A DNA stretch of 64,000 nt from Aeromicrobium duanguangcaii (GCF_024508295.1 NZ_CP101990.1:186001-250000); one strand, 5' to 3'. Shown: positions 38,379 through 47,490, counted from the stretch's first letter. A program made the numbers and translations. Notes: generated by a model not told the origin, from the letters alone.

Positions 38379-39269
38379 TCAGGCGGACGCGCCGGTCTTC
38401 GGCAGGCGCATGCGCAGGCCGCCGGGCGTCACGTTCCACGCGTGCTCGGTGCGCATCTCGGTGAGCTCGCCGTCGGTGGTGCACCGGACGGCGTCGCCGA
38501 CCACCTTGACCGACGTCGCCCGGGTGTAGTGGACGAAGTCGGCGTCCGGGTGCGTCCCGCGGCGCAGGTGCAGTGCGTAGGCGATGCGCTGCGGCACCCG
38601 GGCGGCGAACGCCACGGCCACGTCCATCAGTCCGTCGTCGATGACCGCGTGCGGCAGCAGTTCGCCGCCGCCGCCGACGAACCGGCCGTTGCCCACCGCC
38701 ACTTGCGCGATGTGCCCGCTGAGCGTGCGGTCGTCGATGGTCACGTGCACGTCCGCGCTGCGGGTGAAGAGGGTCGAGAGCGCGCCCAGCACGTAGGCCA
38801 GGGGACCGAGCGCCCACTTGACCGGCTCGGCACGGGCGGCGGCCTCGGCGCCGATCCCCACGTGGGCGGCGTTGACGACGACGATGTCGTGGTCGTCGAC
38901 GATGAGGTCGATGTCGCGCTCGACGCCGGCGGCGAGGTCGCGGGCAGCCGACACCGGGTCCTCGTCCAACTCGAGCGTGCGGGCGAAGTCGTTGCCCGTG
39001 CCCAGCGGCACGAGTCCCACCGCCGTGTCCGGCAGCCGGCCGGCATCGTGCAGGGCCTGGACGACGGCATGCAGGCTGCCGTCGCCGCCCATGGCGACGA
39101 CGAGGTCCGCGTCGGGATGCTCCGCGAGCGTCCGGGCGAGATGGTCGGGGTCCTGCGTGGCGACGTGCTCGACGTCAGCGGCGTGCCGCAGGGCGCCGAG
39201 CGCCTCCTCGATCACGGTCTCGTCGGACGAGCCTGCACCGGCGTTGCTGACCGCGAGCCATGAGTTCAC
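38379..39269 (-). CDS. Diacylglycerol kinase-family lipid kinase
   Basis: A 296-residue DagK/YegS-type kinase. The nucleotide-binding loop is VVAMGGDGSLHAVV and the second motif is VPLGTGNDFARTL; the C-terminal beta domain contains VGNGRFVGGGGELLPHA. It would phosphorylate diacylglycerol or a related lipid alcohol at the membrane. GTG 39269 lies 6 nt after TAGCGT. It ends 1 bp from the DUF3151 stop (convergent). Confidence 0.88.
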   Translation of the reverse strand: MNSWLAVSNAGAGSSDETVIEEALGALRHAADVEHVATQDPDHLARTLAEHPDADLVVAMGGDGSLHAVVQALHDAGRLPDTAVGLVPLGTGNDFARTLELDEDPVSAARDLAAGVERDIDLIVDDHDIVVVNAAHVGIGAEAAARAEPVKWALGPLAYVLGALSTLFTRSADVHVTIDDRTLSGHIAQVAVGNGRFVGGGGELLPHAVIDDGLMDVAVAFAARVPQRIAYALHLRRGTHPDADFVHYTRATSVKVVGDAVRCTTDGELTEMRTEHAWNVTPGGLRMRLPKTGASA

Positions 39270-39275
39270 GGCTCG

Positions 39276-39281
39276 ACGCTA
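39276..39281 (-). promoter_or_regulatory. -10 box of leaderless DagK gene
   Basis: TAGCGT on the minus strand, 6 nt before GTG 39269. Confidence 0.45.
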
Positions 39282-40679
39282 CCGGTTCAGTGTCTGGCGC
39301 AGGATGTTCGAGGCGTGCGTGAAGAACCGATCCACGTTCTCGATCGCCGTCGGCGTCTGCGGAACGCTGCACATGACGTACAGATCGGTGGGCGTGCGGT
39401 TGATCCACACGTTGACGTTGTCGTCGTAGCCCTGACCGGTCGTGCCGTAGAAGCGGTCGGCCGCCCACTTCTCCTGACCGGGGATCATCCGGCCGTCCAG
39501 GTAGGACACGATCGCGGGGCGGCTCGTGTCGTCGGGGGAGAAGCCGAAGACCTCGCGGATGACCTCCACGACGCGCAGGGCGGGGACGGGCTCGCACACG
39601 CGGGCGTCGCGGAACTTCTGGCGCACGCCGCGGGCGATCTCGAACAGGCCGTCGCCGGGGGCGACCGGGATGTGGATCGGCAGGACGTTGACCATCCAGC
39701 CCATCGTCGTCAGGGTCTCGGGGGTGTTGCGGGTCGCGACGGGGTTGAGGAAGCGATAGGCGCTCTTGCCGACCAGGTCGCGCGCGGCCATCGCGAAGGA
39801 CGCATAGATGACCGAGGGGAACGTGGCGCCCTCCTGCGTGGCGATCTCCTCGAGCCGCTCGCACTCCTCGCCGGTGAGGATGTCGTAGTCCATCGGCACG
39901 AGCCAGAACCGCTCGCCCTCGGCGATCCCCAGGTCCATCGGGAAGCCGTCCTTCTCGCCGGCGCCGTCCATCGCGTAGTCGGCCCAGAACTGCATGGCCG
40001 GGTGCTCGATGTCGTACTGCTGGGCGTCGGCGAGCTCCTGCTGGGCGTACGTCATGTAGCCCAGGGTCGGCGGCAGCTCGGTGTGCGGGCGTCCGGTCTC
40101 GGCGGCGTAGAGCTGGGACAGCTCCATGTACGCCAGCAGGACACTGAACCCGTCGCCGTAGCAGTGGTCGAGGCCGCAGAAGATCGTCGAGCGATCGGCG
40201 CCGGACACCCCGGCGATCGCGTAGCCGAAGTTGTCGATCGGATCGACGGCGTCGGTGAAGTGCTTGAGGATAACCTGGTTGACCCCGTCGCCCGTGTGGG
40301 CCCCGAGCGGCGTCACCGAGACGCTCAGGTCCTCCGGGTCGATCGCGTGACGCGTCATCTCGCCGTCGGGGTTGCTCGGGTCGTCGCGGAAGGTGCCCCA
40401 CATGACCTCGTGGCGGCGCAGCCACCGGGTGACGGCGCGCTCGAGGGCGTCGACGTCGAGCGTGCCGGGCACGTCGAAGCACAGGCCGAGCCAGTTGGCG
40501 TCGGCCGAGCCCACCCGTTCCATCGCGCGGCGAAGACGGACGTGCTGGTCCTGCATGTAGGACGGTCGCTGGCCGTTGGCCGGCGCCTCGGCCAGGGCGG
40601 CTCGGGACTCCTCGGACGGACGCAGCAGGAAGACCTCGCCGTCGATCGTCTCGAGCTCCTCGATCCGAGCCATCCTCAT
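39279..40679 (-). CDS. Stand-alone condensation-domain acyltransferase 1
   Basis: A 466-residue protein made of one NRPS condensation-type (chloramphenicol-acetyltransferase-like) fold. The catalytic motif HHxxxDG appears as GLDHCYGDGFS (His about 172, Asp 176). A YMTYAQQELA segment and DNVNVWINRTPTDL fit the second subdomain. No adenylation or carrier domain is present here or nearby, so a PapA- or WS/DGAT-like acyl transfer to a lipid or sugar is more plausible than peptide synthesis. ATG 40679 has GGAGG upstream and overlaps the stop of the companion gene (ATGA). Confidence 0.75.
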   Translation of the reverse strand: MRMARIEELETIDGEVFLLRPSEESRAALAEAPANGQRPSYMQDQHVRLRRAMERVGSADANWLGLCFDVPGTLDVDALERAVTRWLRRHEVMWGTFRDDPSNPDGEMTRHAIDPEDLSVSVTPLGAHTGDGVNQVILKHFTDAVDPIDNFGYAIAGVSGADRSTIFCGLDHCYGDGFSVLLAYMELSQLYAAETGRPHTELPPTLGYMTYAQQELADAQQYDIEHPAMQFWADYAMDGAGEKDGFPMDLGIAEGERFWLVPMDYDILTGEECERLEEIATQEGATFPSVIYASFAMAARDLVGKSAYRFLNPVATRNTPETLTTMGWMVNVLPIHIPVAPGDGLFEIARGVRQKFRDARVCEPVPALRVVEVIREVFGFSPDDTSRPAIVSYLDGRMIPGQEKWAADRFYGTTGQGYDDNVNVWINRTPTDLYVMCSVPQTPTAIENVDRFFTHASNILRQTLNR

Positions 40680-42067
40680 GCCAGTGCCTCCATGGGGTCG
40701 TTCACCTGGCGCGTCACCGCGACCATCTGGTCGCGCATGCGGCCCATCACGCGGTCGAGCCACTCGGTGCACGGCGGGGTGTCGGGCGCGCGGTGAGCCA
40801 GCTCGGTGCCGTAGGGCATGGCGTTGATGTAGATGTGCATCTCGTCGCTGGGCTCGACCTCGCCGAGGAAGACGGTCGAGTCCATCTCCTCCCAATCCTC
40901 GCGGCCCGGGACGTGGCGCGAGTCCATGAACGACAGGACGGTGGCCGGACGCATCGAGGTGCCCAGGAGCCGGTTGGCCAGGGGGAGGGGGACGGTCTCG
41001 GCGGTCTTGCCGAACATCCACGCCTTGGCGCAGCGCGCGATGGCCTCGGTCAGGGGCAGCTCGGGACCGAGGTCGACGGTGATCGGAACGACCCCGGAGA
41101 ACCAGCCGATCGCCTTGTGCCATTCGGGGCGGTTGCGGTTGTGCGTGGACATCAGGACCGTGATCCGGTCGTCGTCCTCCTCGGCGACCATCGCGCGCAG
41201 CAGCACCGCGGTGTACGCCAGCGGCTGGGGCGCGCGCTGCTGGTCGCACCACAGCCGGAAGGCCTCGCTGAGCTTGGGCCCGGCGAAGGTGGGGAACCGC
41301 AGCCGGTGGCGCAGCTCGTCGCCGCGGCGCACGCCGGTGGCGCGGGGCAGCCCGGGCAGGTTGCCGGTCGCGTCGGCGGCTCGCCGCCACGGCTCGAGGG
41401 CAGGGCTCTCGGCGGTGATCGAGCCTTGGACGGCGCGCTGCTCGACCGCGAAGTCGACGTAGCTGCCGACGGGCGCGGGCAGCGGGGCATGGTTCAGCTC
41501 GGCCTCGAGGTGCTGCTTCAGCTCGCCGATCGTCAGGTAGGCGCTGTAGCCGTCGAAGGTCACGTGGTCGAAGGCGGCGAAGACCGTGATGTCGCCGTTC
41601 TCCTCGGTGACGGTCAAAACCGTGGCGGCCGGCCACGACAGCGGGCCGGTCCGGTCGTCCAGCTCGGCCATGATCACGTCGAAGGCCTCGCCGCGGTCGG
41701 CGTAGTGGCCGAGGTGGCGCGGCTGGAAGCCGATCAGCTCGGGCTCGACGATGCGACGCTCGAAGGTGTCGTCGTCGCGGCGCACGAACATGCAGCGCAG
41801 GCTCTCGTGGCGGGCGCAGAACCGGCGCAGCGTGCCGGCGAAGGAGACGAAGTCGGCGCCGTGCAGCGTGGCGCGCATGCCGATCCACGGGTTGACCTCG
41901 TCCTCGGGCCGGCGCGGCACGCTCGCGACCTGGAGGCGGCGCTCCTGGTCGGGGGTGACGGGGCGGGGATCGGGCGCGGTCGTCGCGAAGGCGCGCATGG
42001 TCGAGGACCGCGGCACCCACAGGTGGACATCGCCCGGGGGGACGAGTGTCAGACGGTGGGGATGCAT
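40676..42067 (-). CDS. Stand-alone condensation-domain acyltransferase 2
   Basis: A 463-residue companion of the downstream gene with the same fold. Catalytic motif AAFDHVTFDGYS (His about 168, Asp 172); the C-terminal part includes SFMDSRHVPGREDWEEMD and MHIYINAMPYGTELAH. The two proteins are divergent in sequence but similar in length, so they may form a heterodimer or act on successive acylations. ATG 42067 follows AGGAGAG. Upstream lies a CRP-like site and a palindrome. Confidence 0.75.
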   Translation of the reverse strand: MHPHRLTLVPPGDVHLWVPRSSTMRAFATTAPDPRPVTPDQERRLQVASVPRRPEDEVNPWIGMRATLHGADFVSFAGTLRRFCARHESLRCMFVRRDDDTFERRIVEPELIGFQPRHLGHYADRGEAFDVIMAELDDRTGPLSWPAATVLTVTEENGDITVFAAFDHVTFDGYSAYLTIGELKQHLEAELNHAPLPAPVGSYVDFAVEQRAVQGSITAESPALEPWRRAADATGNLPGLPRATGVRRGDELRHRLRFPTFAGPKLSEAFRLWCDQQRAPQPLAYTAVLLRAMVAEEDDDRITVLMSTHNRNRPEWHKAIGWFSGVVPITVDLGPELPLTEAIARCAKAWMFGKTAETVPLPLANRLLGTSMRPATVLSFMDSRHVPGREDWEEMDSTVFLGEVEPSDEMHIYINAMPYGTELAHRAPDTPPCTEWLDRVMGRMRDQMVAVTRQVNDPMEALA

Positions 42068-42153
42068 GGGCTCTCCTTTGGCCGCCGGATGGTGCCGGGG
42101 GGATGCAACTCACAGTTACATGATGTGTGGCACGCAGGCTACTGCACTTCGGC

Positions 42154-42167
42154 GTGACGTCGATCAC
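42154..42167. promoter_or_regulatory. CRP/FNR-like site
   Basis: GTGA-CGTCGA-TCAC, the GTGA-N6-TCAC half-site arrangement of CRP-family regulators, 87 bp upstream of the condensation-domain pair and 150 bp before purA. Confidence 0.35.
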
Positions 42168-42188
42168 TCGGGTGAAAGTGGTGCAGAT

Positions 42189-42203
42189 GCCCGATATTCG
42201 GGC
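42189..42203. promoter_or_regulatory. Perfect palindrome in purA/condensation promoter region
   Basis: GCCCGA-TAT-TCGGGC, 15 bp, perfect. It lies between the two divergent transcription units; possible operator of unknown regulator. Confidence 0.35.
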
Positions 42204-42254
42204 GCGGAACGCTCCCGTGGCCCCACAGCCACCCCCCGCGTGCTGCATCCTCGG

Positions 42255-42289
42255 TAGGATTGGTGCGCAAGAGCCCCCATTGCGGGGCT
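42255..42289 (+). promoter_or_regulatory. purA promoter and leader hairpin
   Basis: TAGGAT (42255-42260) fits a -10 box. The expected start near 42267 is followed at once by AGCCCC-N6-GGGGCT (42272-42289) and TTTCCGTC, then the GGAGGAG ribosome site of purA. The hairpin is terminator-like but sits in the leader. Confidence 0.4.
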
Positions 42290-42316
42290 TTCCGTCTGGT
42301 GGAGGAGTGGCAACGC

Positions 42317-43600
42317 ATGCCCGCAGTCGTGATCGTCGGAGCTCAGTGGGGTGACGAGGGCAAGGGCAAGGCGACCGACCTCTTGGGCAGTCGCGTCGAC
42401 TACGTCGTGAAGTTCAACGGCGGCAACAACGCCGGCCACACGGTGGTCATCGGCGACGAGAAGTACGCGCTGCACCTGCTGCCCAGCGGCATCCTCTCGC
42501 CCGGCTGCGTCCCCGTCATCGGCAACGGCGTCGTGATCGACCTCGACGTCCTGTTCCAGGAGATCGACGGGCTGAACGCGCGGGGCATCGACACCTCGCG
42601 GCTGCTGGTCAGCGCCAACGCGCACGTGATCGCCGACTACAACCGCACCTTGGACAAGGTCAACGAGCGCTTCCTGGGCAGCCGCAAGATCGGCACCACC
42701 GGCCGCGGCATCGGCCCGACCTACGCCGACAAGATGAACCGGCTGGGCATCCGCATCCAGGACCTGTTCGACGAGAAGATCCTGCGCGCCAAGGTCGAGG
42801 GCGCCCTCGACCTCAAGAACCAGATCCTCACCAAGATCTACAACCGCCGCGCGGTCGACGTCGACGAGATCGTCGAGTCGCTGCTCAGCCACGTCGACCG
42901 GCTCCGCCCGATGGTCGCGGACACGACGCTGGTGCTGGAGCAGGCGCTCAAGGCCGACAAGACCGTCCTGCTGGAGGCCGGCCAGGCCACGCTGCTCGAC
43001 GTCGACCACGGCACCTACCCGTTCGTGACCAGCTCGTCGGCCACCACCGGCGGCGCCTGCACCGGCTCCGGCATCCCGCCCACGCGCGTCACGCGCGTCA
43101 TCGGCATCGTCAAGGCCTACGCCACGCGCGTCGGTGAGGGCCCGTTCCCGACCGAGCTCTTCGACGAGGACGGCGAGCGCCTGCGCATCAACGGCGGCGA
43201 GTTCGGCACCACGACCGGCCGCCCGCGGCGCTGCGGCTGGTACGACGCGCCGGTCGCCCGGTACGCGGCCCGGATCAACGGCGTCACCGACTTCGTCCTG
43301 ACCAAGCTCGACGTCCTGACGGGCTGGGACCGGATCCCGGTCTGCGTCGCCTACGACGTCGACGGCGAGCGGGTCGACGAGATGCCGATGACCCAGACCG
43401 GCTTCCACCACGCGAAGCCGATCTACGAGTACTTCCCGGGCTGGACCGAGGACATCAGCGGCGCCCGTGAGTTCTCGGACCTGCCGGCCAACGCCCAGGC
43501 GTACGTCCGGGCCGTCGAGGCGATCAGCGGCGCCCGGATCAGCACCGTCGGTGTCGGCCCGGACCGCGAGCAGACGATCGTCCTGCACGACCTGCTCTGA
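42317..43600 (+). CDS. purA: Adenylosuccinate synthetase
   Basis: A 427-residue GTP-dependent enzyme joining IMP and aspartate in AMP synthesis. Signature elements are [18 protein letters not shown] at the N-terminus (P-loop and catalytic Asp), [28 protein letters not shown], and [13 protein letters not shown] in the aspartate-binding part. ATG 42317 follows GGAGGAG. Purine genes purD, purB and purC follow within 12 kb. Confidence 0.97.
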   Translation: MPAVVIVGAQWGDEGKGKATDLLGSRVDYVVKFNGGNNAGHTVVIGDEKYALHLLPSGILSPGCVPVIGNGVVIDLDVLFQEIDGLNARGIDTSRLLVSANAHVIADYNRTLDKVNERFLGSRKIGTTGRGIGPTYADKMNRLGIRIQDLFDEKILRAKVEGALDLKNQILTKIYNRRAVDVDEIVESLLSHVDRLRPMVADTTLVLEQALKADKTVLLEAGQATLLDVDHGTYPFVTSSSATTGGACTGSGIPPTRVTRVIGIVKAYATRVGEGPFPTELFDEDGERLRINGGEFGTTTGRPRRCGWYDAPVARYAARINGVTDFVLTKLDVLTGWDRIPVCVAYDVDGERVDEMPMTQTGFHHAKPIYEYFPGWTEDISGAREFSDLPANAQAYVRAVEAISGARISTVGVGPDREQTIVLHDLL

Positions 43601-43629
43601 GGTCCGGCGCCGTCATGGGGGAAGACGAT

Positions 43630-44157
43630 GTGAAGGACGTCCAGTACGAGTGGCGTGCCCACCGGTGGTCCCGGTGGGGGCCCGCCCACCTGGTGAGGCG
43701 CCGGAACGCGATCGAGGTCCAGCTCGGCGACGTCGTCGTCGGCATCGATCTGACCGACCGTCGTCCCGCCGCCGAGCGGCAGGCCGCCCCGTACCGCAGC
43801 GTCTTCGCCGACGGCGTTCCCGTCACGTGGAACGGTGAGCAGGTCGCGACCGTCACGACCTCGTCCGGCGGTCGCACCGGTCTGGCGCGACGGCAGCAGC
43901 TCGCGGTGACCGGTGACGACCGGTTCGTGCTGCCGGGCCTGGCGTTCACCCATCGCGCGCTCCCGCTCATGCTGACCCTGCGCAGCGGCGCGGGGAGCCT
44001 CGTCGCCTCCCGGCGGTGGGCCTCGCCGCTGAACATGGCCGTGACCGAGTGGTCGATCGTGCGCGAGCACGACCTCGTCCCCCCGAAGGTGGCCCGCGAG
44101 GCCCGGCCCGAGCACATCGCCCTGTGGCTCGCGGTCAAGGAGGCCCTCGCGGTCTGA
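43630..44157 (+). CDS. Uncharacterised protein, paralog A1 of the purA-purD interval
   Basis: A 175-residue soluble protein, mostly predicted beta strand, with no signal or membrane helix. It shares with the next gene YEW...WGP.H, DLTDRRPA, FVLPGL..T.RALP and VPP.VAR..RPEH.A.W. GTG 43630 is preferred over ATG 43615 because GGGGAAG precedes it and because it gives the same length as the paralog. I do not recognise the family. The rest of the operon suggests a link to type VII-like secretion. Confidence 0.6.
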   Translation: MKDVQYEWRAHRWSRWGPAHLVRRRNAIEVQLGDVVVGIDLTDRRPAAERQAAPYRSVFADGVPVTWNGEQVATVTTSSGGRTGLARRQQLAVTGDDRFVLPGLAFTHRALPLMLTLRSGAGSLVASRRWASPLNMAVTEWSIVREHDLVPPKVAREARPEHIALWLAVKEALAV

Positions 44158-44307
44158 CGTGCCAGCGCTGCTCCCCGCGACCGCTTCGCCTGCGCCGACT
44201 GTCGGAGTATCGCTAGGGTGTGGTCCCATCGCGGGTGGCTCGGGGGTCACGCCCCTCGGTGGCTCGCGACGGGGAGACCTGCCGATGAGCGCCCGGGGGA
44301 GACGACG

Positions 44308-44838
44308 TTGAGCGACAGAGTCCGGTACGAGTGGAGCCGATTCAGCCGGAGCTGGTGGGGACCGGTGCACGTGGTGGTCCGGGTGAACTCGGTCGAGGCG
44401 ACCGTGGGCGAGTCGAGGGTCGTGCTGGACCTGACGGACCGCCGCCCGGCCGACGTACGGCGCAAGCACCCCATGCCCGTCCCCTTCCGCGAGGGGGTTC
44501 CGGTCGAGCTCGATGGTCAGCAGGTGGCCGTCGTCACGAACGCGCCGAAGAGTCCGCTCGGGATCTTCTTCCGCCGCGCCGTGCGGCAGGTCAGCGGTGA
44601 CCCGTCCTTCGTCCTGCCGGGGATGCGCCTCACCCTGCGCGCGTTGCCCGTGTTCCTGACGTTGAGGGCCGACTCCGGGACCCTGGTGTCCACGCGGCGG
44701 TGGGGAGCCCCGTGGGACGACGTCACCTGGCACTTCTCGCTGCCGGGTCGTTTCGGGGTCGTTCCGCCGCGGGTGGCCCGAGGCACCCGCCCCGAGCACG
44801 TGGCGTTCTGGTTCGCGATGAGGGAGACGCACCGATGA
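44308..44838 (+). CDS. Uncharacterised protein, paralog A2
   Basis: A 176-residue paralog of the preceding protein; the pair aligns end to end with shared blocks YEW, DLTDRRPAD, FVLPGMRLTLRALPVFLTLR and VPPRVARGTRPEHVAFW. TTG 44308 is chosen because GGGGGAGA lies upstream and the alignment with A1 starts there; GTG 44218 would add an unrelated N-terminus. The stop overlaps ATG 44835 of the next gene, so the four following genes are likely co-translated. Function unknown. Confidence 0.6.
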   Translation: MSDRVRYEWSRFSRSWWGPVHVVVRVNSVEATVGESRVVLDLTDRRPADVRRKHPMPVPFREGVPVELDGQQVAVVTNAPKSPLGIFFRRAVRQVSGDPSFVLPGMRLTLRALPVFLTLRADSGTLVSTRRWGAPWDDVTWHFSLPGRFGVVPPRVARGTRPEHVAFWFAMRETHR

Positions 44839-45773
44839 CCGTCGAACTCGATCACGAGAAGCTCACCCTGGCCGCCACGCGCGCCGAGGCGCTGGCGTCC
44901 CGGATCCGCACGAACGCCGCCGCGGCACGGCAGGCGAGCCCGGTCCACCTGCCCAGCCTCGACGGCATCGAGAAGAAGGCCGACTGGCTCGAGGAACAGG
45001 TCAAGGTCCTGACCGGCCTGGCCGACACGGCCCTCCTGCTCGACGAGTCCGGACAGGTCGACCTGCCGCTCGAAGAGGTCGGCGCCGTCCTCGAGGAGGT
45101 CCTGGGCTCGTACCTCACGGCGAAGTTCAACAGCAACTACGGCCTCGGCGACAACACCGACTTCCCGTGGATCGAGGTCGGGATGGGTCTGTACAACCTG
45201 CGGGGGATCAGCCAAGGGGTCGCCCCGGTCTTCCAGACCGGCTTCGTCGGCCAGCGACTGCTGCAGCAGATGAGGAACGGCGGGCCGTTCAGCTCCCGCA
45301 TCGCCGACTTCATGGTCAGTGGCGGCGGCAGGCACCAGGGCCTGCCGAAGTCCCTGCTCGCGCCTCCGGCGCGCGTCGGCGGAAAGATCCCGCTTCCCAC
45401 GGGCGGTTGGGCCGACCCGCTGGCCAAGGGGGTGCCCCGCGGCGGCCTCGCGTTGATGCGGGGCGCAGGAGTCCTCGGCGGTGGCCTCGCCACGGTCAAC
45501 GGCGGCGTCAACCTCTACCAGCAGGGCCGCCCCGACAAGGCGTTCAAGCGCGGGGGCGCCGGGTATGTCGCCGACGTCGCCGAGACCGCGTTCAGTGCCT
45601 CGTCCACGGCCTTCCTGATCGCGCCCAACCCCGCCACCGGCGCAGCCGCCGTGGGCAGCGGACTGGTCTGGGCCGGCGCCGAGGTCGTGGACAATTGGGA
45701 CGACATCACCGAGAAGACGTCCGCCATCAGCAAGAAGGCCTCGAAGGCCTGGGACAAGGTCACCCCGTGGTGA
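44835..45773 (+). CDS. T7SS-effector-like protein B1
   Basis: A 312-residue protein. The N-terminal part (about 1-80) is helical and WXG100/LXG-like in character (TRAEALASRIRTNAAAARQ, then a conserved LPSLDGIEKKADWLEEQ). The middle contains GVAPVFQTGFVGQ, and the C-terminal 90 residues hold a Gly-rich hydrophobic part with GAGYVADVAETAFSAS and GSGLVWAGAEVVDNWDD. There is no classical signal peptide, fitting a substrate of a type VII-like pathway (inference). It is coupled to A2 (ATGA) and to the next gene (GTGA). A paralog lies at 46576. Confidence 0.6.
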   Translation: MTVELDHEKLTLAATRAEALASRIRTNAAAARQASPVHLPSLDGIEKKADWLEEQVKVLTGLADTALLLDESGQVDLPLEEVGAVLEEVLGSYLTAKFNSNYGLGDNTDFPWIEVGMGLYNLRGISQGVAPVFQTGFVGQRLLQQMRNGGPFSSRIADFMVSGGGRHQGLPKSLLAPPARVGGKIPLPTGGWADPLAKGVPRGGLALMRGAGVLGGGLATVNGGVNLYQQGRPDKAFKRGGAGYVADVAETAFSASSTAFLIAPNPATGAAAVGSGLVWAGAEVVDNWDDITEKTSAISKKASKAWDKVTPW

Positions 45774-46522
45774 CCCCCGTGAACGACGACACCGCCAAGA
45801 CTGGAGCTGCTGTGCCTCACCTCGACGAGACCTTCCTGCAACTGACGGTCGGCTACGACGATCTGCTGCTGCTCGCGCAGGTGCACGCCGGCACGACCGC
45901 GCCTGGCGACGTGCCCGCCCGGCTGCGTCAGGCAGGACTCGTCGGGTCTGCCGGCCTCAACCCCACGGCCGCCGGCCTGGTCGAGGTCGCCGTGGCTCCG
46001 GCGCGGTCCGTGGTCGTCGAGCGCTTCGACGGATCGACCCTGTCGCCGATGTTCATCGGCTGGCTGCCGGACGGGCGCGCCACCACCAGTGCCCCGGATG
46101 CCGAGGGAGCGGTCGTCGTGACGGCCACCGAGTTCGGCCTGCTGCGCGACCAGCTGCGTCAGTGGCTGGGGATCTTCCATCGCGAGGTCGCCGGCGACCG
46201 CCAGGTCGTCACCACCGACACGACCGTGCTCGACGACGCCGTCTCGGCGCGCGGTGTCGAGCCCACCGGCGACGCGGCCCTCGACGCGATCATCGAGAAC
46301 TGGCGGCTGGCGTGGCGCGCCAACGGCAACTGGGCGCAGCGCGGCATCGACGCAGGCGTCACGATCGTCGACGCGGGCAGCCAGGGCTGGTACCGGGTCG
46401 ACCACCCGCCGCGCGAGGGCGCCGAGCCGGTCGACGTCACGCTCGTGCCGCTCGACCTGGAGGCCGTCCTCGCGGCGCTCGGCGACGTCGTCACGGGCCG
46501 CACCGCCGCGTCCGACGACTGA
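45770..46522 (+). CDS. EspG-like accessory protein (tentative)
   Basis: A 250-residue soluble alpha/beta protein between the two B paralogs. Its layout resembles EspG chaperones of ESX systems: an N-terminal LQLTVGYDDLLLLAQVH helix, a short linker with AGLVGSAGLNPTAAGLVEV, then strands around VVVERFDGS and GWLPDGRATT and TATEFGLLRDQLRQWLG. The C-terminal half has a second alpha/beta unit. The EspG assignment is by pattern only; a profile search is needed. GTG 45770 overlaps the B1 stop. A chaperone for B1 and B2 would fit its location. Confidence 0.5.
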   Translation: MTPVNDDTAKTGAAVPHLDETFLQLTVGYDDLLLLAQVHAGTTAPGDVPARLRQAGLVGSAGLNPTAAGLVEVAVAPARSVVVERFDGSTLSPMFIGWLPDGRATTSAPDAEGAVVVTATEFGLLRDQLRQWLGIFHREVAGDRQVVTTDTTVLDDAVSARGVEPTGDAALDAIIENWRLAWRANGNWAQRGIDAGVTIVDAGSQGWYRVDHPPREGAEPVDVTLVPLDLEAVLAALGDVVTGRTAASDD

Positions 46523-46575
46523 CCCGCTCCGCCCATCCCACCGTCCTCCGCTCGGGAGAGGAACGCACGTCCCCC

Positions 46576-47490
46576 ATGACCGTCGAACTCGACTACGAAC
46601 TGCTCACCGCCGCCGCCACGCGCGCCGAGGAGCTCGCCCAGAAGATCCGCACCAACGCGGCGTCGGCGCGCAGCGCCAGTCCCGTCGCGCTGCCCAGCCT
46701 CGACGGCATCGAGAACAAGGCGACGTGGCTCGAGGAGCAGGCCACGATGCTCTACGGACTGGCCGACGTGGCGGTGCTGCTGGACTCGTCGGGCGAGGGC
46801 AGGGTGTCGATGTCGCTCGCCGGCATCCAGGAGCAGCTCAACGACATGCTCGGCGAGTACCTGGGCGCCGAGTTCGGCAACATCTTCGGCAACGACGACG
46901 ACTTCCCCCTGATCTCCCTGGCCACGGCGCTGGGCAAGATGACGAAGATGTCGCGCGGCGTCGCGCCGGTCTTCCAGACCGGTCTCGTGGGACGCGCGAT
47001 GCTCACGAAGCTCGCGCAGCAGTCCGGGCGGGCCGGCGACTGGGCGCGCTGGATGCTGAACGGTCCACGCCACCTGGCGCCGCCCACCAGCCTGCTCAAG
47101 CCGCCGAAGTGGGTGAACACGCCCGGGTCACCCCTGCGCAACGCGGGATGGGGCAGCCCGTCGAGCTTCCGGACCAGCGGCCTGGGCGCCCTGCGCGGCC
47201 TGGGCATCGTCGGTGGTGTCGTCAGCACGGGCGCCGGCGTGGCGAACCTCGTCCAGCAGGGCAACCCGATCGACGCCTTCGAGCGCGAGGGAGCCGGGTA
47301 CGTCGCCGACGTGGCCGAGACGGCCTTCAGCGCCTCGACGACGGCTTTCCTCGTCGCGCCGAACCCCTTCACCGGCGCCCTGGCCGTCGGCAGCGGCCTG
47401 GTGTGGGCCGGCGCCGAGGTGGTCGACCACTGGGACGAGATCAGTGAGACGGCCTCGAAGGCCTGGGACACCATCAGCTTCTGGGACTGA
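46576..47490 (+). CDS. T7SS-effector-like protein B2
   Basis: A 304-residue paralog of B1. The first 70 residues share TRAEELAQKIRTNAASAR and LPSLDGIENKATWLEEQ. The middle is diverged. The last 70 residues are almost identical, from GAGYVADVAETAFSAS through APNPFTGALAVGSGL to WAGAEVVDHWDEI. ATG 46576 follows a GAGAGG site. The strong conservation of the C-terminal hydrophobic block, with a variable middle, suggests either selection on a membrane-active part or recent gene conversion. Confidence 0.6.
   Translation: MTVELDYELLTAAATRAEELAQKIRTNAASARSASPVALPSLDGIENKATWLEEQATMLYGLADVAVLLDSSGEGRVSMSLAGIQEQLNDMLGEYLGAEFGNIFGNDDDFPLISLATALGKMTKMSRGVAPVFQTGLVGRAMLTKLAQQSGRAGDWARWMLNGPRHLAPPTSLLKPPKWVNTPGSPLRNAGWGSPSSFRTSGLGALRGLGIVGGVVSTGAGVANLVQQGNPIDAFEREGAGYVADVAETAFSASTTAFLVAPNPFTGALAVGSGLVWAGAEVVDHWDEISETASKAWDTISFWD

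Noticed and set aside
39279-42067. Non-ribosomal peptide synthetase cluster
   Set aside because: Only two single condensation domains occur; there is no adenylation, carrier or thioesterase domain nearby.
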